Of a stretch of 64,000 nt of DNA, positions 1 through 10,843 are shown in pieces. The notes below the pieces were generated by a model. The model worked only from the letters and a program-made list of their open reading frames with translations. It was not told the origin of the DNA and did not search any database. A program made the translations under genes and the position numbers. Where the stretch lies: assembly GCA_964059195.1 (NCBI GenBank), contig CAXKWD010000006.1, positions 176,636,825-176,700,824 on the forward strand, in the 5' to 3' direction. Source of the stretch: Ectobius pallidus (Eukaryota > Arthropoda > Insecta > Blattodea > Ectobiidae). Position 1 is the stretch's first letter. Every line of letters begins with the position of its first letter.

Positions 1-1817
1 GCAGTCATTAACTATAATTATATTTTATTCATTCTGCTTTTACTGTCTATGATTGCTTTTCAATATTTTTCTCTTATTAATATAATCGCTCAATTGCTCG
101 TAATCTTCGTCCAATGGGATTGCTTTTACTAATATTATTACGTAGCATTATTATTCAAATTAATTCATTCCTTCTTCGTCTTGCATCGTCATCGCTAGTA
201 TAATCCTTCTAGTGGATTTATAATCCTGTTTTTAACTCATTCAGCAGTGGTTATTCAACCTTAAGCACATTATTTCGTCCTCAGCGATACAAAGATTCGT
301 CTTGAGTGATTTTTACTGCATAGAAGCAGACTTAACATATTATTTCATCGTTAAATGGTGAAATTTTTCTTCTTGCTGCTGCTGGATTTCTACCAGGTTT
401 TATTGTAGCCTGTTTCAACTACAGGATTATTCCTTTATGTGATATTCACCTCGAAAAGGATTCATTATAACTGTGAGTGTTTAAAGGTTTACATTACCTT
501 GATTTATTTGCACGCAAGCAATTGAATGACATTGTTTTTGCGCCTTGTGAATTATGAAAGCAAGCTTCACAGGATTAACCTTAAATTACAATCACAGCAT
601 ACAGTTGCTGCTTATATATTTGTAACTAATATTCACATTAGTATTCGACGCAAATAAGGTCGAATGGTCCTCCGGATTTGTTAATAAAGCTGTGTTAAAA
701 CCCAACAAGCTCTTTATTTACGGCGGAATTGTTCATCGCTCCATTCTAAGGCAAGAATCAAGACATCGGTCCAGCTTCTTCGAGTGTGAGTGATTCAAGA
801 AAATTAGTGTCAGTGCTATTATAGGGTTTATTATTTATAATTTCCCATGTATCGTTCAATCCCTCGGGATGTGATGTGCTAGGCTTAGTATTAGCGCCTA
901 TTTAATTATTACTCAAGGAGATACAGTCCGCTGAGCACGTCACAGGGATTATGCTGCAGACTGCTTCCTTGGCCTTTATTACATCGGCAGGCAAAACTAT
1001 CAATTGTCTTGACACTTGACTTCACAATACAGAATAGAAACCAATTCTTACTGTGAATTAATTTCTTTGTGAATCAATTATGAAAGCCGTGATTTGGTTC
1101 AAGAAATTAATCGAAATCTCTGTAAATCGAACGTCTTCTCGATCCTCGAACGCGCTGATTCAGTGATTCCTTTTTTCTTCCGAATATCCTCAATCACGGT
1201 GCGCTCTTTCAAACAAAAGCTTTAGTTCTAAGTATAAGCACTTCACTATTTTGTTTCATACTAACAAACCTAAAACTCTGTATGGAATCTACAACGTATA
1301 AATTAGGATTTATGTATATTAAAATCTGAGCCAGGCTCTGATTTATAAATGGGCAGGCTGGGCATTTGCCCAGGGCGACAAACCTAGAAAGGGTGGACAA
1401 TTTATATGTGTGTTTTTTTTAAATCAACTTCATGCCAATTTAATTTAAGAGAATTAAACTTGAAGCAATGACAAATGTTAGATCGTTTTAGATTCTCATT
1501 GTAAAGTAGAAATAAGGCAATAAAATATGTTTTTCGTCCTAAAAATAGTGGTTTTAATATACCTGTAATATAGATTGTTATGAACATAATTAAATGTAAT
1601 ACAGTATTCGTTTTAAAATTGCCAAATATATTAAATGTTTTTTGTAAAATTTGAAAGATTGACTATTTTACGTATTACAAAAATATATTATTTGGCAACT
1701 TTTTGTAAATGAAATATCAATATCAATCCTGGATTTTTCGCCAAAACGTAATCACTTTTATTAAAAAAAATTATAATGAATGTATGATATATTCAATATT
1801 TATATTCAATAAACGTA
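1..1817. other. No gene seen; probable intron of downstream gene
   Basis: AT-rich sequence without a convincing ORF, RNA gene or terminal repeat. If the exon at 4056-4205 is exon 1 of a minus-strand gene, this stretch is within its first intron. Confidence 0.5.
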
Positions 1818-3334
1818 TGTGGGTCATTCTCACGATTGTGGGGATTTTCATCCACTGTTAAGATGGAATTACAATTGTCACAAAACTGTGTTTTATTGAT
1901 GTCATCTCGTTTATTATGATGTTAACCTATTCCCAGTGAACTGGCCGAGCTCAATGTTAATCACTAAATTAGATATAATTTTTTTAATATCAGTAGGTGC
2001 AAATATCAGTCAACTCCGTAACGGAGCGTTTTCCGGTCCTAATATTAACAATTTGAAATATTAAAGCATTTTTATTCATTGTTTCTATAGGTCATTGGCT
2101 TGCGATTCACCTTGTATCAATTTTATCTCCAATATTTACTATAATGGACAAAAAAATTAAAACTTTTAATTTAGAATATAGGATCGAGATTTTTTAATGC
2201 TAAATTTTGTTACTATGGTCAGAGTTTTTAATGTAAAATATTTATTTTCATATCCCATGCATGCTAAGAATAGAGTGCATAAATGCCTTCTCATTAAGAA
2301 AAAGAAATTTAAAAATTAGTGCTAACTATTGCCATTTTACTGCCATTTTACTTAGAAAAATGGGGTGGAGACTGCGTTACGGTGTGGACACTTGCGTTAT
2401 GGTGTGGACATTCATTTCAAGATGTGGACATGTTTTCGATAATGTATTCATATAATGAGGTAAAAACAATTAATAAGCTAAATTTAAATTAAATTAAACA
2501 TATGCAAGCCAATAAAGTCACCACTGTAACAGTGTTCAATTCCGTCACGAAGAAATTCGTAACGGAGTTGACCGTTACGGAGTTGACATTTTTTTTTGTT
2601 CATAAGTTTTCGAAGTTGAGATTGAAAAAAAACGACGATTCATCACATGCTTTATCTTCAAATACAGCCAAAAATTCTTTGCTAGACTAAAAATATTTAT
2701 AAAAATCACAAAATCACACTTTTTTCTACGTTACGGTGTTGACATGCAATTAAGGCACTTTCCTGAAAAATCTGGTTTTTTGCTCTTACGCTTCCTACAA
2801 TCACACAAGGAATACTTTTGTGGTTGCAACATTGTTGCCATCGTTCTTCCCAATTAACTTATGGCCGTAGTTAATGCCGCAATAGCATATTTGGCGCAAA
2901 TTTAATTCCTACGTGCGTTACGGTGTTGACTATTCTAATGCAGGGACACTCAGTTAAGCACTTAAATTAAAAAAAATAACACAGTACAAATAAGAATAAA
3001 ATAATTATCGTAATATCATCAATGAGATTAAGAATACCTTCGGCAGTTCCTGTATTTACAATTTTTTTAGAAGACTTCTCAGTCAATTTCTTAGCTTTCG
3101 TACATGCAGTACTTCGAGTTGGGACATTGATTTCATGGATAATTTGTCGTTCCTGTCAACATTTCAAGCTATTAAATACCATAATATATCAGAATAAAAA
3201 TATACTTCTTTATATTTCAACTAGATAAATGATGATTACTTACGAGTAAATAGTAAAAAGGGAGGAAATTTCTAATTTACGAGACTGGCAAGGTTGGGAC
3301 ACGAAATTCCCCACAATCGGAAGAATGGCCCATG
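1818..3334. mobile_element. TIR element with iterated internal motif
   Basis: The ends are inverted copies (TGTGGGTCATTCTCACGATT at left; the complement of ...AATCGGAAGAATGGCCCATG at right) flanked by TA. No transposase is visible. A motif close to CGTTACGGTGTTGACA occurs about eight times inside, near 2009, 2373, 2393, 2421, 2558, 2573, 2729 and 2915, mostly on the plus strand. It is probably a non-autonomous DNA transposon. Confidence 0.6.
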
Positions 3335-3349
3335 TATAAGATAACAAAA

Positions 3350-3957
3350 ATATTATTTCGTAGTTTAAAATTTATTTCACTCTGTAATTATTAGTAGATA
3401 TTTAAGGAACCATTTTATTAGTTATAACTCAGGATTTCAATTTTTTTTCTTCCCCTGATAATTTTCATAAATACCAATATTTCTGTATGATTCTTTTCCT
3501 ATCTATTTGTAAATATAATATGAACAACATAAAATAGAATCTTTGGATTATCTACAATTAAGTATTTTTTTTTTAAATAACTCATCACTTGTTATTTTCT
3601 TTTAGAAATTTTTACATCAGAAATATATTTTTGAAAATAAACTATTCAAGTTACATAGTGATTCTACATAGTATTTTTCAGTTATATCAAAAATACTTTC
3701 ATGCAAAATTTCACTGCAATGTGTTAATAAATGTTTGAGTTATCAGGGAAACGGCACTTCAGTGCACATAATTTGACTGCCATTTTGTAATGAAATTACC
3801 GATAACTGTAACAGTTAAATTAATTCTGAAAATAGTATGCAATTGTAGAACTAGTCAATATAGAGCATGGCTACATAACAATTCATTGCTGAGAAAAAAA
3901 TGAACTTCACCTATTTTCCAGCATCGAAAGCTGTATGTCCCCCTTAAAAGTAAAATA
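3350..3957 (-). repeat. Dispersed repeat, GGGGGACATACAG family, copy 1
   Basis: Ends in CTGTATGTCCCCCTT and shares CATTTTGTAATG, GTATGCAATTGTAGAACTAG and TTCATTGCTGAG with copies at 10510, 25840 and 27230. Old TE-like repeat of unknown class. Confidence 0.6.
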
Positions 3958-4055
3958 ATGAAGGGGACAATTACACAAAGCTTTGCCCAGGATGCAAAAA
4001 ACCTGCTCTAGGCCACACGCTGAAGTGAGAAGGAAAGTCATGACGTCAATGTTAC

Positions 4056-4205
4056 CTGTGGTAGAACCGGATGACTGGCATTTTCATTGTTAATGAGCAC
4101 TGTAGTAGTCTCGTTGTTGACTTGTGTAGTAGTTTCTTCACAATTAATCAACACTAACGTTTGTATTAATAACAATATAAACACGGGGATCCGTGTCGGA
4201 TCCAT
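4056..4205 (-). CDS. First coding exon of the downstream gene (signal peptide, Thr/Asn-rich)
   Basis: Fifty codons run from an ATG (MDPTRIPVFILLLIQTLVLI) to CCACAG|gtaaca. The hydrophobic core at residues 7-20 followed by NCEE is a clear signal peptide. The next part is rich in Thr and Asn, with several N-glycosylation sequons (NET, NAS). It ends in phase 0, as exon 1 of the Nimrod-like gene does. The remainder must lie left of the window. A tandem Nimrod paralogue is plausible, since these genes cluster in insects, but no NIM repeat is visible here. Any other secreted protein is possible. Confidence 0.65.
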
Positions 4206-4400
4206 TCTGTTTAAGAAACACACTCGCTCGACAGCTGAAGATCGCGACTTGACGTACAGCTGACTACTGACTCACTGACTGACTGAGATCTTGTGATCTT
4301 CTACGCAGAGACCCAGTTGAAAAGGAAGTCGCCAACCGCGATATCATCTTCCAGTCAAGTAGACAATTATTATTGAAGTCGCCTGTTAATAATACAGCGG
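4206..4400 (-). promoter_or_regulatory. Probable promoter/5'UTR of the downstream gene
   Basis: Upstream of the signal-peptide ATG the minus strand contains clustered TCAGT/CAGTCAGT motifs around 4264-4285, the arthropod initiator core, with no clear TATA box 30 nt before them. This stretch is locally less AT-rich and free of recognisable repeats. The promoter call is inferred from position and initiator motifs only. Confidence 0.35.
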
Positions 4401-4606
4401 TGTTTTGAAACAGTTTCCTCGTATGACTCAACTTTACAAATGTTCATGTGTGTGTTATTGTTTATGTGTGCGTGTGGACCAGAGTAGAGAGGGGGCAGAT
4501 AATTCAGGGCCATTTGTGGGTGGGGAGGCCTCATGCATGGGTGTAAACAGGAAGATTTTTGTTATAATACAAAAAAAGGATTATGTAACAAAGTATTGTA
4601 ATAATA

Positions 4607-4609
<3 letters not shown>

Positions 4610-4678
<69 letters not shown>
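4610..4678. repeat. (AAT)n microsatellite
   Basis: An almost perfect trinucleotide run beside the 3' end of a LINE fragment; such tails often grow from LINE 3' termini. Confidence 0.95.
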
Positions 4679-4680
<2 letters not shown>

Positions 4681-4683
4681 TAC

Positions 4684-5118
4684 TTACTTACTCATTGGCA
4701 ATGGACAATTCCTCAGAAAGCTAAAGGAATATTATATTTTTTATGGAACACGAAGGTTCATTGCCGCGCTTACATGAGCCCGCCATTCAACCCTATTCTG
4801 TGCTAACTCCATACAACCATCCCTCGCAAATCCTACTTCCCTTAAGTCTATCCTAATATTGTCCTCCCACCTACGTCTAGGTCTTCCAAGTGGTCTTTTC
4901 CCTTCGGGTCTCCCAGTCAATACTTTTTAGATATGTCTTTCCTCCCCCATTTCATCCTCTGTTCTTTAATTATCCGGTGAAGAGTAGGTCTACAGGTTAT
5001 GAACCTCGTCGTTATGCAGTTTTCATCTCTCTTAGGCCCAAATATTTTCCTAAGCCCCCTGGTTTCGAAGACTCTCAGATTATGTAAGGGGCCATGTCTC
5101 ACATCCATATAATACAGC
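4684..5118 (-). mobile_element. LINE 3' end fragment (copy 1)
   Basis: Shares its sequence with 16574-17350, 59350-59790 and 63795-64000. On the minus strand these encode GRPEGKRPLGRxRRRWEDNI and DLREVGFARD, a C-terminal motif common after the reverse transcriptase in arthropod non-LTR elements. All copies are 5' truncated and 3' anchored. Frameshifts and stops are present. Confidence 0.7.
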
Positions 5119-5129
5119 CGGCAGGATAA

Positions 5130-5986
5130 TCTCTATATATATGTAAAAGGCTTTGTCCTGACTGACTGAATGAATGACTGACTGACTGAATGACAGGAAT
5201 CAACGTACAGCCTAAACTATAACAGGTAGAGACTTGGAATTTTGACAGTACCTTCGTTTCATAATGTAGGTGCTCACTAAGAAAGGATTTTGAAAAATTC
5301 TGATTCTAAATGCCAAAAATTAAATGTTTTTGAAAATACTTAATCCCTTTTTACATAGAATTATCAATTCCAAATCACAGAATATATTGTTGCCAAATGG
5401 TATATGATGGGCTTGGAATAAACAATTGAAAAGCACTTTTGACAAATAAGAGAAGTTATCAAAATAATTCATGTTATAAATAAATATTACAGAATGAAAT
5501 CCACTAAAATAATGGAATCACATAACTTTCTCTACCCTGGACATAGAGAAAACAAAACGAGGTATGGTAATGTGTATATTATTATATTATATCGCAGGTT
5601 TTTGGAGAGAAAAGTATGAAAGTGATAATGCTTTCTGTTTAATTTCATCCCCAAAACGACTTTATGGTAACATAAGAGTGGGAAATTTCCCGCCTCGATA
5701 TTACAAAAGTTTTACAGGAATTTCTGTTTCTTCTTATTTAAACCTCTACCAGGCTTGCTGTGCACTGTACAAGCGATGGGATGCAACATTCTAGATCCTC
5801 TATGAGCCATAAAAAACTATATCAAGCGTTTTCTGAGGGAATAGTTTGAGTGTAATAAGTCGTTCTTCCTATTTCAAATTATAAATGCCTATATAAGGAC
5901 CTAGAATTTAAAATTGAAAATCCTTCATAAGCTAATTTCCAATTACAAAATACAAAACCCGGGCGACGCTGGGTCTTTTAAGCTAG
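5130..5986 (+). mobile_element. Helitron-like element, type A
   Basis: Starts TCTCTATATATATG and ends with a GC hairpin (ACCCGGGCGACGCTGGGT) 8 nt before CTAG, the arrangement of Helitron termini (5' TC, 3' hairpin, CTRR). No Rep/helicase ORF, so non-autonomous. Partial copies lie at 16240, 18530 and 23395. Confidence 0.6.
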
Positions 5987-5998
5987 TCTATATATATA

Positions 5999-6036
5999 AA
6001 AATGAATGTATGTGTGTATGTGTGTGTGTGTGTGTC
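5999..6036 (+). repeat. (TG)n microsatellite
   Basis: ATGTATGTGTGTATG followed by a TG run inside the Helitron-like element. Confidence 0.8.
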
Positions 6037-6365
6037 CTTTATGCATTACTACACCATTCATCCGATCGCCATGAAACTTTGGGAAGTTGTTGGGTACATT
6101 CCCGGGAAGGTTTCTGTCATACTACATTTTTAATTTTAGCCTTCATTCGCGAATTATGAGTGAAAAACGGGCAGAAAACGTGTATTTTTTGCGTTTTCGA
6201 AGCATCAGTTCTCAGTAATACATTTCAATGTCAAATCAATTACAGTAGGCTTTGGCTATTTTTGTCATAAAACCATTACGATCGCTTGAATGTTGTAGCT
6301 CACGCTGGTCGACTCATTTGTTTATCATGTCAAGGCACGCAGATATATGAAATTTTCAACCAACA

Positions 6366-6374
6366 CCGAAGAGG

Positions 6375-6410
<36 letters not shown>

Positions 6411-6411
6411 A
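6366..6411 (+). repeat. (TTA)n microsatellite
   Basis: Pure trinucleotide run inside the type B Helitron-like element. Confidence 0.9.
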
Positions 6412-6960
6412 GAGGGATAATCAATATAGGCCTAAATATGGTCAAACGTTGTTCGATTTGGACGAAACTCACTATGCAGGGGTTTTCTGGGCCAAGGACC
6501 TCGAATCTGAGGTCGCTTTTACCAGGCGACGCTATCTAATCGTGGTATGTAATTCACGTGATTTAGGTGTTAATAAATATAATGATTTAACTACTATGCT
6601 CTTAATTTTTAATTTCTGGCGGGCGATCGCTTGATTTTGTAGGTCCATCCTTGACGATTCATTTGTTTAGAATATCATGTCCCGCAGACGTATGAAATTT
6701 TCAACCTACGCGGAAGAGGGATATTCAATATAGTCCTAAATATGGTCAAACATTGTTCGACTTGGACGAAACTCACTATGCAGGGGTTTTCTGGGCCAGG
6801 GAACTCGAATCTGAGGTCGCTTTTACCAGGCGACGCTATCTAATCGTGGTATGTAGTCCACGTGATTTTGGTGTTAATAAATATAATGATTTAACTATTA
6901 TGCTCTTAATTTTTAATTTTTTAAATAATTATCGCGTGCGAAGCCGCGGGCACACGCTAG

Positions 6961-8210
6961 TAGTCTTATAAATTTTGATTTTTAGATTTCTGGACAGAAG
7001 ACGAGAAGATAAGAGTTTCTAAACTGCATAAAAACAAGCATTTCCTGATTTGAGTCTACACTTAACTTTTGCCTTAATATTATTTGTATCTGTAATTATT
7101 TCTCCCAGATATTTGAATTTCTCAGCTTGTTGTAACGAATTAACGATTTATTATTATTATTATTATTAATAACAATAATAATATAATAATAATATTTAAT
7201 TATCTGACATTAAACTTATACATCATCAATATCATGATCATCAATATCCTTATCAATATCATCAATATCCTTACATCATCAATATATAAATTCTAAAACT
7301 ATCAAAACACCAGGTCATCCAGATCTGTCTCATCGAACTTCTGTATGGTGTAAAATGCCTTGCTTTTTAGCCATTGCTTAACATTTCTGGCATTTGGTGG
7401 GAGTTTGTTAAAAAGTTTGATTCCAACATACTTAAAATTATTCTGACTATTATTCAATCTTGTAAAAGACATATTCAGCTAACTTCGGGCATGCCCTTGA
7501 ACTGTCCTTATATGCGCAGAAAAACTAGGGTGTGGAGCAGGTGGACCATGGGGTAAGAATTCGCCACCCTCTTAGCAGGAGCTGTCCGAGCGAATTACTA
7601 TCTTCGTAAAAAACATTGTATTCACGTAGTCCTTCAATTTGTTCATAATAAAATATGAGCGTATATTCTGGGACAAAACTAGAGTTATGTTTTAGGGAGC
7701 ATTCACATCGAAGTAGCGTAGCATGCGAGTCGCAATAGTTGGATGCAGGTTGTGCGCTACTCATTTTAAATCCCAAATAAACAAGTTCAAGTCTTCATAC
7801 CGAAGTAGTGTGGCAATAATGAATCTCGCAGAGTGCAACATTCATTTCTTCAGATAGATCTGGACTTATGCGACGCTACTCGGGATGACGCATGCATACA
7901 GTTGCCTTTTCAGCTGTTTTCTAATTGTTAAGAAAATTCAACAGAGTCATATTCGCTTGTGTAGCGGTAAATTATGGCAAATATGTCATGAAAACTGCTG
8001 GAAAGAGAACTACAATTTGTGCATGCGTAGGCTATACGATATGGCAATCGAAACTAGTAGGAAAAAAGCCTGGGTTAAAATTGCTAGATAAATTACATTA
8101 TGGGTTTCTCCAAAGTTCAAGTGAAAATAAGTTATATAATTTACGTTAAACTGCAGGTCGCATATTTAAGTTTCATGCCGGTTGTCGACACTACATATGA
8201 AATCCGGCAT
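6961..8210. other. Intergenic, no gene seen
   Basis: Contains AT-rich trinucleotide runs at 7148-7200 and a short ATCATCAATATC repeat at 7220-7290. No ORF looks coding. The 3'UTR and polyadenylation site of the Nimrod-like gene should be towards its right edge, but no AATAAA on the minus strand could be singled out. Confidence 0.4.
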
Positions 8211-8414
8211 CAGGGTAGGACCATAGTGTAGGAAATGTACCTGCACCTCAACATTGCAATACAAAACCGCTCCATTTCATTCTGTAGACAAGGAAAGTGG
8301 AGATCCCGCAACCAGTTTGTAAAGATGTGGGGGTAAAGAAAGCAGAATTTACACAACTGAATAGCCGGCAACTCTGTAGAGTACTGTATCTCCCAACATT
8401 ATGGTCCTACCCTG
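8211..8414. mobile_element. Short TIR element (MITE-like)
   Basis: CAGGGTAGGACCATA at the left is matched by TATGGTCCTACCCTG at the right, about 200 bp apart. CAG-initial TIRs suggest hAT, but no 8-bp target duplication was found. It may lie within the 3'UTR of the Nimrod-like gene. Confidence 0.45.
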
Positions 8415-8511
8415 AACTGAAGTGTAGTAAACCCGGCCCTCTCCTACCATTATGCGCGAACTCTTACTAGGAATGGGGGGCCATGCCCGAAGTTACATGA
8501 ATATGATATTT

Positions 8512-9200
8512 TCAGTTGAATGGATAAAGCTGTAATAAACCATAGAAGTTAGGAAAGACCCAGTTTCCTTCCGATTCTCGCCTGTTACGCTTGTGACAGA
8601 CGTTGCCCGTCTTCACTGCAGTGTTGTTCACATACCCTGCGTTGCATATGCACTTGTTAGGGGAAGTGCAGACAGCATTGACACAGCTAGGGGTACATTG
8701 AGGCATACAGCGGTTGTGATTCGTGGCGTTCTTCTTGTAGCCTGGGTTACAAGCGCATACGTTGGGCGCCGAACAGAACCCATTCAAGCAAGGGTCTTTG
8801 CATAGAGGTACGCAGTTCGGGCCCACTTTGTGATACCCTGGATGGCAGTCAGCAACGCACCTCGAAGACGTCCGATCAGCCGGATCTTTCTTGTAGCCTT
8901 TGTGGCAAATGCAGAGGTCAGGCGCCGTGCAAGTAGCGTTGGCACATGCGTGTCTGCAGTTTGGAACGCAGGTGTTTCCCACCCTGGTATAGCCTGGTAT
9001 ACACTCGCAGTGGTTTGGAGAAGTGCAGTGTCCATTGTGGCAGCCTCCGTCACATTTAGGTACGCAAGCTATGCTGCTGTTGCTCTTGGTGTACCCCTTG
9101 CTGCACTGACAGACTTGCGGCGCTACGCATTCCCCAGGACCACAGTGTACAGAGCACGTTGGTTCACAACTCAGGAACGAGCCAGGTCTCAGCCTGTAGC
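8512..9200 (-). CDS. Nimrod-like gene exon 12 (terminal, five NIM repeats and C-terminus)
   Basis: The last exon follows CTTGCAG in phase 1 and runs 229 codons to a TGA. It holds five full NIM repeats in one uninterrupted exon, unlike the split repeats upstream. Between the third and fourth lies a half repeat (VADCHPGYHKVGPNC) that lacks the middle Asn-Gly-Cys segment. The end (CHKRNRRESEGNWVF...) has a basic cluster and no membrane helix, so the product should be secreted. A further 3' exon cannot be excluded but no good donor is seen before the stop. Confidence 0.9.
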
Positions 9201-10788
9201 CTGCAAGTAACAAAGAGTCTTTGAGCTATACAATCGATACGAAACATAAATACTCAGGATGGCTTCACGGGTCAACATAATAAGATTCAAACTTTCGGCC
9301 ATCTTCCCTCTGTGGCCTTCCTCAGGAATGTGTTTGAGGAAGGCCACAGAGGGAAGATGGCCGAAAGCTTGAATCTTATAATGTTGACACGGCTGATAAC
9401 CCATGAAGCCATCCTGGGTAATCAACGCCGTGAAAGCTTCAAATCTTATAACATAAATACTGTTTCAATTTCCCTTTGAATGAGTTTAACCGATGCACCA
9501 TTCACCTGGCACTGACAGTGAGTTTCTACAAACAGTGGGTGGATTATAATTACCCTTCAGAGAACTTTTTTTCGAAGAAAATGTTCCAAATATAAGTTTT
9601 AGCTCTTAGTAAGTTATAAGCCCCCATGTACAAAAATCAAACAAAATTATTTCAGCCATTTTCGGAAAAATTCCCAAAAAGTTACTTTTTAAAAAATCTA
9701 CCTATTGCAATCGATATCTTGTCATGGCTTTCGAAAAATTCTTTCATATCTTTACGTTTTATGCCTCCCTATGTACGAAATCACTGCCCGATCGAAAAAA
9801 AAATTGAGATATTTATATATATAAAGTGAGTCCCACGCAAGAGTTGGCCAATGACGCGGGTGTCTGCGTCGCGGCGGGCACAGCTCCAACTCCCGAGCGA
9901 TCGGGTTAAATATCTACACAAGTAAAGCCGCGATCGGTGTAATGATTCAGGTTCTCACATTTACAGTTGGAATTACAATGAAAATAAACACGTACCTCAT
10001 CACAAGAGATGTTGGAAATGTTCTCCTCTTGCATCCACACAATACTGGCACCTTTTAAGAAAATTTTCTTTCACGCGCATAGGTTCAGTTTCCGAAACAG
10101 AGTTAATTTCTCTTGTGAAATTGTCTTCAAGTTCTTCTAACAGTTTGTGACTATTATTTAAGGGGAAACTTGAAAAATAAAGTGTTTAGGTCAAACATTA
10201 GAAGAACTTAAAGACAATATCACAAGAGAAATTGTGTGCATGTCACACGATCCAATATTTGATGATGTTTTGTATAAATTTGATGGTACATACCATGATG
10301 ACATTTGCAAACATCTGGCGCAATGCATTCTCCGTTTGGGCAGGACCCGGAACATTTTGGTTCACAGACGTTGCTCTTTGGATTCTTCTTGACATACCCA
10401 GAGTTGCAGTTGCAGATGTTTGGTCCCGTACATATTCCATTCATGCATCCACCCTGGCAGTTAGCAACGCATCTGGACAAGCAAAAACATTATTTTAAGC
10501 AATGTAATTCAAGGGGGACATACAGCTTTCGAGGCTGAAAAGAAGGTCAAGTTCATATTTTTTTCTCAGCAATGTTCTGTAGCCTTGCAATCTGGCATGC
10601 TCTATATTGACTAGTTCTACAATTGACTACTATTTTCAGAATTAATTTATCTATTACAGTTGTGGGTAATTATCATTACAAAATGGGAGCCAAATTTTGT
10701 GCACAAGTATATTTGATATTATTGAACAACACTTTATAGAATCATTGATGTAACTTTAATAGTGTATTTTTTTAAATCTTATGTAAAA

Positions 10789-10843
<55 letters not shown>

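Larger units (their letters stand above)
5987..6960 (+). mobile_element. Helitron-like element, type B, abutting type A
   Basis: Begins TCTATATATATAAAAATG directly after the CTAG of element A and ends GCCGCGGGCACACGCTAG. It contains a (TG)n run, a (TTA)n run, and an internal direct duplication: a segment coding FDLDETHYAGVFWA occurs at 6454-6560 and again at 6751-6860. Reverse-oriented relatives lie at 15487-16222. Confidence 0.55.

Noticed and set aside
6347..6971. Host gene from the two similar ORFs containing LDETHYAGVFWA
   Set aside because: They are an internal duplication in a Helitron-like repeat, with another decayed copy at 15751-15954; no splice sites or conserved length.
8550..8600. 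A further 3' exon with a membrane anchor via a GC donor near CAGGCGAG
   Set aside because: The site is a weak match to GC-AG donors and the frame ends in a normal stop. No downstream exon with a membrane helix was seen before the next gene.
8593..9210. Long plus-strand ORFs opposite exon 12 (70 and 126 codons)
   Set aside because: They are the reverse strand of the Cys/Gly-rich NIM repeats, whose codon pattern suppresses stops on the other strand. They show no domain or start context.
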